DNA from: Gymnodinialimonas sp. 57CJ19
Lineage (GTDB): Bacteria; Pseudomonadota; Alphaproteobacteria; Rhodobacterales; Rhodobacteraceae
DNA length: 64,000 nt
NCBI RefSeq assembly: GCF_038396845.1
Contig: NZ_CP151587.1
Span: 401,001-465,000 of the forward strand
Direction of reading: 5' to 3'
A program made the position numbers and the translations under genes. Positions 43,075 through 50,338 of this stretch are shown here, piece after piece. The notes below the pieces were generated by a model. The model made no database searches, was not told the DNA's origin, and saw only the letters and a list, made by a program, of their open reading frames with translations. Within the stretch, counting starts at the first letter, position 1; the number at the start of each line of letters is the position of its first letter.

Positions 43075-44428
43075 AGCTCTTCCCCTTCCAAGGCACGAGT
43101 TTGTTCTCGGCCATGCGCATCAGGATATCGATGCCGAAGCCGATCATGCCGATCAGGATAATGCCCAAGATCACGATATCCGTGAGCTGGAACCGCGAGG
43201 CGACCATGATCATCATGCCGGCCCCCTGCACCGCCGCCACAAGTTCTGCGGCCACAACCGTGCCCCAACACACGCCCATCGCAACACGGGCCCCGGTGAA
43301 GATTTCGGGCAAGGAGTTCGGGATAATCACGTGGCGCATGATTTGCGCCTTGCTGGCACCCAGCGAATAGGCCGCGTGGACCTTCGACAGGTTGACCCCA
43401 GACACGCCGGAACGCGCGGCAATCGCCATGATCCAAAGGGCGGCCAGAAACAGCAGCACGACCTTTCCGTTTTCACCGATACCGGCCCAGATGATGACCA
43501 GCGGGATCAGCGCAAGCGGCGGCACCGGGCGCATGAACTCCACGATGGGGTCAAACCAGCCCCGTGCCCAGTTGGACAGGCCCATGGCGTAGCCCAAGGG
43601 AATGCCGACCAGTGCGCCCAAAAGGAAGCCCACGACAACACGGTAGAGCGAGAAGCCCAAGTGTTCCCAAAGCGAGTAGTTGCGGAAACCCTCGCATCCG
43701 GTGAAGTTGCTCCACCGCTCTGCCATGGGGACGCCGCGCTCCCAAAACTTGTTGATGCAGCTGATCTCCAGGAACCGGTTGAAAACGTCCTCTGGAGGCG
43801 GAAGCCAGATCGGCTCCATCTGGATGCCCTGCGCGGGAGAGATGTTGATCGACCCACGCGTAGACATGGCCAGCGTGCCGAAGTCGAACTCCAGCCGATC
43901 GCCGGGCGCGATCGGTTGCCCGTTCACCGCGATGATGCTGGTGCCATCGTCCCGGGTCAGAACATCGTTGTTTTGCAGGGGGGCCAGTTCGGACCCGTAA
44001 GCCTCGATCACCAAAGAGTCGTTCAGGGCGAAGCCATCGCCGGGATCGACCACGGGGGGCTCGGGCTCGGCGGATTCGTTGCCTTCGGCGTCTACGGTTG
44101 TCTGGTACAGAAGGAAGGTGACGGTTGCGTCATCGGTGTTTCCTTCGGCATCCTGAACCGTGTGGGTGAACGTATGCTCGCCCAAGGGCGGGCCCGGCAT
44201 GTGCAGAGGCGACGGCACGATGACCGAGCCCGTGAACGTGCCCCACAAGAAGAACAGCGTGATGATCGACAGGACCGAGGCCCAGCGGTTCGGCGTCACG
44301 GCGCTTTCGTCGCCAAAGGTCACGGTCTTGAGCGCCGTATACCCGGTGCGCTTTGCCCCGCCAGAGATCAGGCGGACGGCGTAGAAGCAGGCGATAAAGA
44401 TCGCGATATAAAGGAGCAGTGGGATCAT
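43073..44428 (-). CDS. Taurine/nitrate-type ABC permease with a large insertion
   Basis: A 451-residue permease of the TauC/SsuC/NrtB type, about 200 residues longer than usual. An extra N-terminal membrane segment (about residues 3-20) and segment 1 (about 50-70) precede about 135 soluble, acidic residues (about 72-207) with repeated short motifs such as DAEGN (94-98 and 113-117) that look like beta-sandwich strands. The normal permease resumes at WLPPPEDVFNRFL (about 209-221), with the EAA loop AAYSLGASKAQIMRHVIIPNSLPE near residues 365-388. The insertion should face the periplasm. It overlaps the ATPase stop by four bases. Confidence 0.87.
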   Translation of the reverse strand: MIPLLLYIAIFIACFYAVRLISGGAKRTGYTALKTVTFGDESAVTPNRWASVLSIITLFFLWGTFTGSVIVPSPLHMPGPPLGEHTFTHTVQDAEGNTDDATVTFLLYQTTVDAEGNESAEPEPPVVDPGDGFALNDSLVIEAYGSELAPLQNNDVLTRDDGTSIIAVNGQPIAPGDRLEFDFGTLAMSTRGSINISPAQGIQMEPIWLPPPEDVFNRFLEISCINKFWERGVPMAERWSNFTGCEGFRNYSLWEHLGFSLYRVVVGFLLGALVGIPLGYAMGLSNWARGWFDPIVEFMRPVPPLALIPLVIIWAGIGENGKVVLLFLAALWIMAIAARSGVSGVNLSKVHAAYSLGASKAQIMRHVIIPNSLPEIFTGARVAMGVCWGTVVAAELVAAVQGAGMMIMVASRFQLTDIVILGIILIGMIGFGIDILMRMAENKLVPWKGKS

Positions 44429-45231
44429 GATGCTGCCTCCGTCCGGCCCATAATTTCTTCTTCCATGTCCCAGATCATGCCCAGAATTTCCTCGCGCACC
44501 TCTGCGAACCGGGGGTTCTTCTTCACATCGCGCAGGTCGGCGTCCACGCCTTCATCGGCAAAGGGAAGTTGGTATTCCTTGTGGATACGGCCGGGACGCG
44601 GAGCCATGACGATCAGACGTTCCCCCAGAAGCAGCGCCTCTTCAACGGAGTGGGTGATCAGGATGATGGTCTTGCCCGTCTCTTTCCACAGCTTCAGCAC
44701 AAGGCTTTGCATCTTCTCGCGGGTCAGCGCGTCCAGCGCGCCCAGGGGTTCATCCATCAAGATCACGTCGGGATCGTTGGCCAGACAGCGGGCCAGGGCC
44801 ACACGCTGCTGCATCCCACCCGAAAGCTCGTAGATGGCCTTGTTCTTGAAGTCTTGCAGGCCGACGATATCCAGCAAGTGGTCCACGTTGGCACCGTATT
44901 CGGCTTCGCGCTGCCCCTTCATCCGAGGGCCGAAGCTGACGTTTTCGCGCACCGACATCCATTCAAACAAGGCGCCCTTCTGGAACACCATGCCGCGTTC
45001 GGCATCGGGGCCGTGGACCTCGTGGCCGTTGAGCTCAATCACGCCTTCGGTGGGCGCAAGGAAACCGGCAACGATGTTGAGAAGTGTAGTCTTGCCGCAG
45101 CCCGAGGGGCCAAGGACAGACATGATTTCACCCTGTTTAATGTCGAGGGAGACATCTTGCAGCGCCTGCACCGCCCCGCCGCCGGGGATATCGAAGCGCA
45201 TGGAGATATTGCGAATGGCCAAGCCGGTCAT
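44425..45231 (-). CDS. Taurine/nitrate-type ABC ATP-binding protein
   Basis: A 268-residue ATPase with Walker A GPSGCGKTT (about residues 41-49), signature LSGGMQQRVALARCLANDP (about 135-153), Walker B VILMDEPLGALDA (about 155-167) and VTH-type ITHS switch (about 190-193). The signature GGMQQRV is typical of the TauB/SsuB/NrtD group. A charged C-terminal tail of about 50 residues is extra. It lies between binding-protein and permease genes. Confidence 0.92.
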   Translation of the reverse strand: MTGLAIRNISMRFDIPGGGAVQALQDVSLDIKQGEIMSVLGPSGCGKTTLLNIVAGFLAPTEGVIELNGHEVHGPDAERGMVFQKGALFEWMSVRENVSFGPRMKGQREAEYGANVDHLLDIVGLQDFKNKAIYELSGGMQQRVALARCLANDPDVILMDEPLGALDALTREKMQSLVLKLWKETGKTIILITHSVEEALLLGERLIVMAPRPGRIHKEYQLPFADEGVDADLRDVKKNPRFAEVREEILGMIWDMEEEIMGRTEAAS

Positions 45232-45274
45232 CTGCGGCCCTTCCGTGTCATAAGTAGGTGTTGGAAGCGAAGTA

Positions 45275-45310
45275 GGGGTCCGGCCACCCTGAAACCGGTG
45301 ACCGGACCCC
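45275..45310. other. Intercistronic stem-loop after the taurine-type binding protein
   Basis: A 14-bp stem with one mismatch (45275-45288 with 45297-45310) lies between the binding-protein gene and the ATPase gene. There is no T-run. As with the similar hairpin at 29343, it may protect the message for the abundant binding protein. Confidence 0.6.
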
Positions 45311-45333
45311 CGCCCAAAGAGTGGGCCTTGCGC

Positions 45334-46335
45334 TTAGTTTGCCGCAGCTTCGGTCAGCGGGCCGGCGTTTACGCGGTCGGTGTAGTCGTCCAGCGCAGCG
45401 TCGATGGAGCCTGCTTCCACGAAGACGTTTGCCACGCCGCCCATGAACTCGGCCATGCCGCCGTCCATCCAGATCGGGCCAAGCACTTCTTCAGCCGATG
45501 GGAAACCCATTGTGCCGATGGCGCCACGGGCAGCATCCAGTTCCATACCGGCGGCGCTCGCGATATTTGCCAGCATCTCGTCGTTGGGGTTGCTGTTCCA
45601 ACGGTCGTTGGCGGCTTGACCCACGGCCAGGAACTGGGCGACCAGATCGGGGTTCTCGGCCACGAACTCAGCCGGGGCTGCGATCACGTCGAACACCAGA
45701 ATGCCAAGCTCGGTCTTTTCTTCACCGGTCAGAAGCACGTTGCCGTATTCCAACATGCGCGACAGACCGCCGCCGTAGCCACAGGCGAAGTCCACAGCGC
45801 CCTGAGACAGAGCCGCCGCACCTTCCGGTGGCGCCATGTCAACGATTTCCAATCCGGCAAGATCAACACCGAAGTGGTCCATCTGGCGCAGGAAGCCGTA
45901 ATGGGCGGCGGTGCCGAGCGGCACAGCAACACGGCGGCCGGCAAGCTCGGACGCGTTCTCGGCGTCGATTTCCAGGTCCGAGCGGACAACACAATTGTCG
46001 TTGTCAGCATAGGTCACGGCAACGTCGATCACTTCGATGTCCTGACCGGCGGAAGCGGCCACAACGAAGGGCGGCAGGCCCTGGGAAACGGCGATCTGCA
46101 CGTCGCCCGATGCCATGGCGGCGGACATGGCTGTACCGGTCTCGAAGGAGACCCAGTTCAGGTCGATGCCCATGGCTTCTTCAAACTCGCCGTTGGCCCA
46201 TGCGTCGTACAGAGGCAGCGGCCATTCAAGGAAGTAAGCAACGGTGATTTCTTCTACGTGACCGTCTGCCAGAGCAGCTTGGCCGGACGCAAGGATCGCG
46301 GTGCCCGCGAGCAGCGATGCGATTGTCTTTTTCAT
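45334..46335 (-). CDS. Taurine/nitrate-type ABC substrate-binding protein
   Basis: A 333-residue periplasmic protein with a clear signal peptide (KKTIASLLAGTAILASGQAALA) and TauA/SsuA-like fold: VAYFLEWPLPLYDAWANGEFEEAMG (in about residues 32-56), VSQGLPPFVVAASAGQDIEV (about 83-102) and LAGRRVAVPLGTAAHYGFLRQM (about 131-152). Substrate could be taurine, another sulfonate or a small amine; the acidic binding residues cannot be read by eye. It heads the operon. AGGAGAGACC precedes the start. Confidence 0.88.
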   Translation of the reverse strand: MKKTIASLLAGTAILASGQAALADGHVEEITVAYFLEWPLPLYDAWANGEFEEAMGIDLNWVSFETGTAMSAAMASGDVQIAVSQGLPPFVVAASAGQDIEVIDVAVTYADNDNCVVRSDLEIDAENASELAGRRVAVPLGTAAHYGFLRQMDHFGVDLAGLEIVDMAPPEGAAALSQGAVDFACGYGGGLSRMLEYGNVLLTGEEKTELGILVFDVIAAPAEFVAENPDLVAQFLAVGQAANDRWNSNPNDEMLANIASAAGMELDAARGAIGTMGFPSAEEVLGPIWMDGGMAEFMGGVANVFVEAGSIDAALDDYTDRVNAGPLTEAAAN

Positions 46336-46701
46336 TTGGTCTCTCCTGTCGGGATCGTCTTGTTGTTCGGTAATCGCGTCGCGCCTGTCCGAGTTTTCCC
46401 GGCCTCTGTTCGCATCGCTTCACCATGTTCAGTCAACGGAACATAAGCCCCGCTCGGCAACAGCTAGGCAGTGAGGTTTCTTTGCGTCAAGAAAATTCTA
46501 TAGGGCCAATTCGGGGGCAAAAACTGCCCAGATGCCCTGTCGCCCGCAAAATAGACTGTCTCAATCAATGAGACCGTTGCGCTCAAAATTATGACCACAA
46601 GGTCTTGACGCCCCTCTGTCGGGGCGCAGTATTGCCTTGCTCCAAGCCCCTGCCCCGACGCCCCTGCATCTAAGCCCCTGCCCCAAGACAGAGACAAGCC
46701 G
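46336..46701. other. Divergent promoter region, 366 bases without a gene
   Basis: This lies between the taurine-type binding-protein gene (minus) and the FAD oxidase gene (plus). It contains an inverted repeat GTCTCA-N5-TGAGAC (46558-46574), a possible -35 TTGACG (46605-46610), a small GCCCC/GGGGC hairpin (about 46610-46625) and two copies of AAGCCCCTGCCCC 28 bases apart (46644, 46672). I see no open reading frame with a convincing start. Confidence 0.5.
46558..46574. promoter_or_regulatory. Inverted repeat GTCTCA-N5-TGAGAC
   Basis: Perfect six-base arms lie about 30 bases before a possible -35 box of the FAD oxidase gene. It could be the operator of an unidentified regulator. Confidence 0.3.
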
Positions 46702-47994
46702 ATGACGACCGCATTGCCTTGGCCGCAATCCCTTTGGAAGACCACCGCCCCCGAAGAGACCCCCAACCCGCCGCTCACCCAAGACCGGGAAGCCGACGTG
46801 ACCGTAATCGGCGCGGGCTACACGGGGCTGCGTGCCGCGCTGGCTTTGGCCGAGGCGGGAATGCGGGTAATCGTGCTGGACGCGGGCGACGTGGGCTTTG
46901 GCGCGTCTGGGCGCACGGGCGGGCAGGTGAACCCGATGCTGCCCTTCAACGCCCCCGCAACGGTGGAAAAGATCGTGGGGCGTCAAGCGTTTGAGAAGTT
47001 GGCCGCGCAATCCCTGGGATCAGCCGATGAGGTGTTTTCGCTGATTAACACCTATCAGATAGAGTGTCAGGCAAGGCAGAACGGTTGGCTGAGGGTGCAT
47101 CACTCCAAGGCCGCCCAGCGCAAGGCGAAGGCCGATATCGCCGATTGGAACGCCGTGGGGGCGGACATGCGTGTGATTGACCAAGACGAGGTCGCCACCC
47201 TGTCGGGCAGCCGCGCCTACAGCACGGCCACGCTCAACCCCAAAGGCGGCGCGGTGCATCCGCTGATGTTCGTGCGCGGGTTGGCCGCCGCTGGCAAGGC
47301 CCGCGGGGTAGAAGTGTTTGGCCAAACCGCCGTAAGCGCGATTTCCAGGGACGGCGCCACATGGCTGACCCAGACCGAGGGCGGCAAGGTGCGCAGCGAT
47401 TGGGTGGTGGTGGCCACCAACGGATATTCTGACGGTTTGGTGAAGAATCTGGCAAAGTCGATCTTCCCCATCACCCCGATTCAGATCGCCACCGACCCCC
47501 TGCCCGACGATGTGATCGGGGATATCCTCCCCCAAGGGCACACGATCTCGGACAGTCGGAGGGTCATCATGTACGCCCGCCGAGAGCCCGACAACCGCAT
47601 GGTCTATGGCGGCCACGGAGAGCCGGACGGCAAGGGCGGCATGAAGGGGTTTGACTGGCTGATGAAAGACGCGGTGCGGGTGTTCCCTCAGCTGGAAGGG
47701 GTGCGTTGGACGCACAAATGGGGCGGCAACATCGCGGTGACGGAAGACCACCTGCCCCACCTGCACGAGCCGCAAGCGGGCCTGATCGTGGGCCTTGGCT
47801 ACAACGGACGCGGCGTGGCGATGTCCAATGTCATGGGCCGCGTCATGGCGGAGCGCATTCTGGGGGCCGCGCCCAAAGACTTGCCCTTCCCGGTCACCAA
47901 GGTGGCAGGCATCCCGCTGCGCAACCTCAAGGTGATGGGGATGAAGCACGTCATCCGTTGGATGAAGTTTCTGGATTATCTGGAAACCCGCTAA
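46702..47994 (+). CDS. FAD-dependent oxidoreductase (DAO family, PuuB-like)
   Basis: A 430-residue flavoenzyme of the D-amino-acid-oxidase superfamily. The dinucleotide motif VIGAGYTGLRAALALAEAG (about residues 35-53) is followed by VLDAGDVGFGASGRTGGQVNP (about 59-79), the pattern of gamma-glutamylputrescine and related amine oxidases. The C-terminal VGLGYNGRGVAMSNVMG (about 364-380) is the second FAD contact. It would oxidise a secondary amine or amino group. It is divergent from the taurine-type transporter, which may import its substrate; that link is inference. Confidence 0.87.
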   Translation: MTTALPWPQSLWKTTAPEETPNPPLTQDREADVTVIGAGYTGLRAALALAEAGMRVIVLDAGDVGFGASGRTGGQVNPMLPFNAPATVEKIVGRQAFEKLAAQSLGSADEVFSLINTYQIECQARQNGWLRVHHSKAAQRKAKADIADWNAVGADMRVIDQDEVATLSGSRAYSTATLNPKGGAVHPLMFVRGLAAAGKARGVEVFGQTAVSAISRDGATWLTQTEGGKVRSDWVVVATNGYSDGLVKNLAKSIFPITPIQIATDPLPDDVIGDILPQGHTISDSRRVIMYARREPDNRMVYGGHGEPDGKGGMKGFDWLMKDAVRVFPQLEGVRWTHKWGGNIAVTEDHLPHLHEPQAGLIVGLGYNGRGVAMSNVMGRVMAERILGAAPKDLPFPVTKVAGIPLRNLKVMGMKHVIRWMKFLDYLETR

Positions 47995-48007
47995 GCCGCC
48001 TGCGCCA

Positions 48008-48814
48008 TTAGTCCAGCGTGAAGCCTTTGGCGCGGATGAACGCCCCGAAATCGGCACGCTCGGGCTGGCTGTATTGGCGCACTTTATCGTCCGACCAGCC
48101 GTAGGTGTCTGACATGCCGAACAGGTCCGGGAACCGTTGGGCGGCATAGGGGCGTGTCGTGTCGTAGTCTGCGACCGCCTTTCGCAGCCCGTCTTCTGTG
48201 TAGCGATCTGTGTGGACGGTCACGGCAAGGGGCAGGCGTTTGGAGATTGGCGGCGGCGCCGAGGGGAAGCCGATGGCAAGGCCCGCGAAGGGAAACACGT
48301 GATCGGGCAGGTGCAACATCTCGGACACTGCCTGCGCCTCATTTCGCACGGCGCTGATCGGGCAACACCCAAGGCCCACGGCCTCGGCCGCCGTAACGAA
48401 AGCGCCCAGCGCGATGGCGGCGTCGGCGGCGGCATTGACCAGCGCATCAAGGTGGTCGTTGGCGAAGGGCACGTCGTGCCACTGGTGCAGCAGCCGTTGG
48501 CGACGGTTATTGCCGCAGAAGATCGCGATCATCGGCGCACTAGCAACCCACGCCTGTCCACTGACCAACTGCGCCAGACTCGCGCGACACTCAGCCGATT
48601 TCAGCAGAATGATATCGCGTTGTTGAAGGTCACTTTTGGTGGGCGAGGCAAGGGCCACGGCGCAGAGCGTTTGCAACAGAGCGTCGGGCACCGGGTGATC
48701 GGTGAAGTCGCGGCACGACCCCCGCGCGGCCATCCCCTGCAAAGCGGCGATATCCGGCGTTTCAGGCGCGTCGCTATAGCGGGCCGACAGGAGGTCTGGG
48801 AGGGAGGTGGCCAT
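48008..48814 (-). CDS. Nitroreductase-family protein
   Basis: A 268-residue flavin-dependent protein of the NfnB/NfsA type. The FMN-binding start MAARGSCRDFTDHPVP (about residues 28-43), the ASPTKSDLQQRDIILL segment (about 56-71) and ALGAFVTAAEAVGLGCCPISAVRN (about 136-159) are family blocks. It is normally a homodimer using NAD(P)H. The physiological substrate is unknown. It is convergent with the FAD oxidase gene (13-base gap) and divergent from the SDH-like operon. Confidence 0.85.
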   Translation of the reverse strand: MATSLPDLLSARYSDAPETPDIAALQGMAARGSCRDFTDHPVPDALLQTLCAVALASPTKSDLQQRDIILLKSAECRASLAQLVSGQAWVASAPMIAIFCGNNRRQRLLHQWHDVPFANDHLDALVNAAADAAIALGAFVTAAEAVGLGCCPISAVRNEAQAVSEMLHLPDHVFPFAGLAIGFPSAPPPISKRLPLAVTVHTDRYTEDGLRKAVADYDTTRPYAAQRFPDLFGMSDTYGWSDDKVRQYSQPERADFGAFIRAKGFTLD

Positions 48815-48938
48815 TGGAGCTCCGACATTTCAATGTTAGAAAGTCTTACAGAAACGTAAACGAGATATCACGTTCATAAAGTAATGTTGCCTGTTATACT
48901 GCGCACAAAGCAAGCCCCTTTGGAAGATGCGAGCCACC

Positions 48939-49652
48939 ATGACGACAGATGTGCTGAAAGTCACAATCGAACGCGGCCCGGACGGCGAAGATGTGTTCGA
49001 GGTGCCCGCCTATGACAGCCAAACGGTGTTGGATGTCGTATCATGGGTGCAGCAAAACGCGGACCCGACGCTCAGCTACCGTTTCGCGTGTCGGGTCGGC
49101 ATGTGCGGGTCTTGCGCGATGATGGTAAACGGCGTGCCGCGCTGGACCTGTCGCACCCACATCAACAAGGTGTTGGACGGCAACGAGGTGACGATTGGGC
49201 CGCTGCGCAACTTGCCCGTCATCAAAGACCTTGCCGTGGATATGGACCCGTTCTTTGACAAATGGACCGCCGCCGAGGGCGTGCATCATGGCACGCTGAC
49301 TCGCGATGATCCAATCGCCCCCGTGGATGAGGAAAGCGCCGGAAGGGTGGAGGCCAATGCCGGGATCGAATGCATCAACTGCTCGGTCTGCTATGCAGCC
49401 TGTGATACGGTGGCGGGCAACAAAGATTACCTTGGGCCTGCGGCGTTGCAGAGGGCGTGGACGCTCCTGAACGACACCAAGGACGAGGGGCGCGAGGCGA
49501 TTTTGGACGCGGTTTCCGGCTCTGGCGGCTGTCACAACTGCCATTCGATGGGGTCGTGCACGGCCTATTGCCCGAACGATCTGGACCCGATGTCGGCGAT
49601 TGCGGGACTAAAGCGGGAAACCGCGCGGAACTTCTTCAGGAAGGGGCGCTGA
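48939..49652 (+). CDS. sdhB: Succinate dehydrogenase/fumarate reductase iron-sulfur subunit
   Basis: A 237-residue electron-transfer subunit with three cluster sites: 2Fe-2S from Cys51, 56, 59 and 71 (FACRVGMCGSC...WTC), then CINCSVCYAAC (Cys145, 148, 151, 155) and CHNCHSMGSCTAYCP (Cys198, 201, 207, 211). It passes electrons between flavoprotein and membrane subunits. The N-terminal domain is a plant-type ferredoxin, the C-terminal a bacterial ferredoxin. I chose ATG 48939 because GGAAG lies 12 bases before it; an ATG at 48927 abuts the GGAAG. First gene of the B-D-C-A operon. Confidence 0.9.
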   Translation: MTTDVLKVTIERGPDGEDVFEVPAYDSQTVLDVVSWVQQNADPTLSYRFACRVGMCGSCAMMVNGVPRWTCRTHINKVLDGNEVTIGPLRNLPVIKDLAVDMDPFFDKWTAAEGVHHGTLTRDDPIAPVDEESAGRVEANAGIECINCSVCYAACDTVAGNKDYLGPAALQRAWTLLNDTKDEGREAILDAVSGSGGCHNCHSMGSCTAYCPNDLDPMSAIAGLKRETARNFFRKGR

Positions 49653-49655
49653 ACC

Positions 49656-49997
49656 ATGCTGACGCTGAGGCTTTACATGATGCAAAGGATCACGGCGCTG
49701 CTGATGGCGCCGCTGGTTCTGGGCCATTTGGCGGTGATGATCTACGCGATCCAGGGCGGGATCTCGGCCGAGGAAATTCTGGGCCGCACCCAAGGGTCAG
49801 TCGCGTGGTTCCTTTTCTACGGCACCTTTGTTGTGGCCGTGGCGATCCACGGGGCCATTGGCCTGCGCGTCCTTGCCCATGAATGGGGCGGACTGCGCGG
49901 CCCGGCGCTGGAGGCCTTGATGTGGATCATCGGCGCGGGGCTGCTCGCCGTTGGCGCCCGCGCCGTGTGGGCCGTGACCTTCGGGGGGGCGCTATGA
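49656..49997 (+). CDS. sdhD: Succinate dehydrogenase membrane subunit, SdhD-like
   Basis: A 113-residue membrane subunit with three hydrophobic segments (about residues 11-33, 49-70 and 87-108). MQRITALLMAPLVLGH matches the QR(I/V)TA start of SdhD; His residues in GHLAVM and AIHGAIGLRVLAHE are possible heme ligands. It starts three bases after the iron-sulfur gene and overlaps the next by four bases. The low similarity usual in this family leaves the C/D naming tentative. Confidence 0.78.
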   Translation: MLTLRLYMMQRITALLMAPLVLGHLAVMIYAIQGGISAEEILGRTQGSVAWFLFYGTFVVAVAIHGAIGLRVLAHEWGGLRGPALEALMWIIGAGLLAVGARAVWAVTFGGAL

Positions 49998-50338
49998 AAG
50001 CTGTCATCAACCGCGCCCATCCCCTGTGGGTGGCGTTCATTATCCACCGCCTCTCAGGCCTTGCTTTGGCGCTGTTTTTGCCCGTGCATTTCTGGGTGAT
50101 GGCGATGGCGCTGACCAACCCCGCCCGCTTTGACGCTTTCGCCGAGGTCACCAGCGTCAGCCTTGTGAAGGTGGCGGAATTCGGCCTCGTCTTCTTGCTG
50201 GCAGTTCACATGTTCGGCGGGCTGCGCCTGATGGCGATGGAGTTCCTGCCGTGGAGCGGGCCACAGAAATCGCTGGCCGCAGGCGCCGCCGCCGCGTCGT
50301 TCTTTATCGCAACCCTCTTTTTCATGCAGGCCATCTGA
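49994..50338 (+). CDS. sdhC: Succinate dehydrogenase membrane subunit, SdhC-like
   Basis: A 114-residue membrane subunit with three hydrophobic segments. IIHRLSGLALALFLPVHFWV (about residues 17-36) carries the HRxSG motif of SdhC cytochrome b556, and LAVHMFGGLRLMAMEF (about 71-86) a His that may bind heme. The ATG overlaps the previous stop (ATGA), which decides the start against a longer Arg-rich reading. The stop overlaps the flavoprotein ATG by one base. Confidence 0.8.
   Translation: MKAVINRAHPLWVAFIIHRLSGLALALFLPVHFWVMAMALTNPARFDAFAEVTSVSLVKVAEFGLVFLLAVHMFGGLRLMAMEFLPWSGPQKSLAAGAAAASFFIATLFFMQAI

Noticed and set aside
44569..46446. Plus-strand open frame of 625 codons across the taurine-type ATPase and binding-protein genes
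   Set aside because: Spans two real genes and their gap in antisense; His- and Gln-rich shadow composition.
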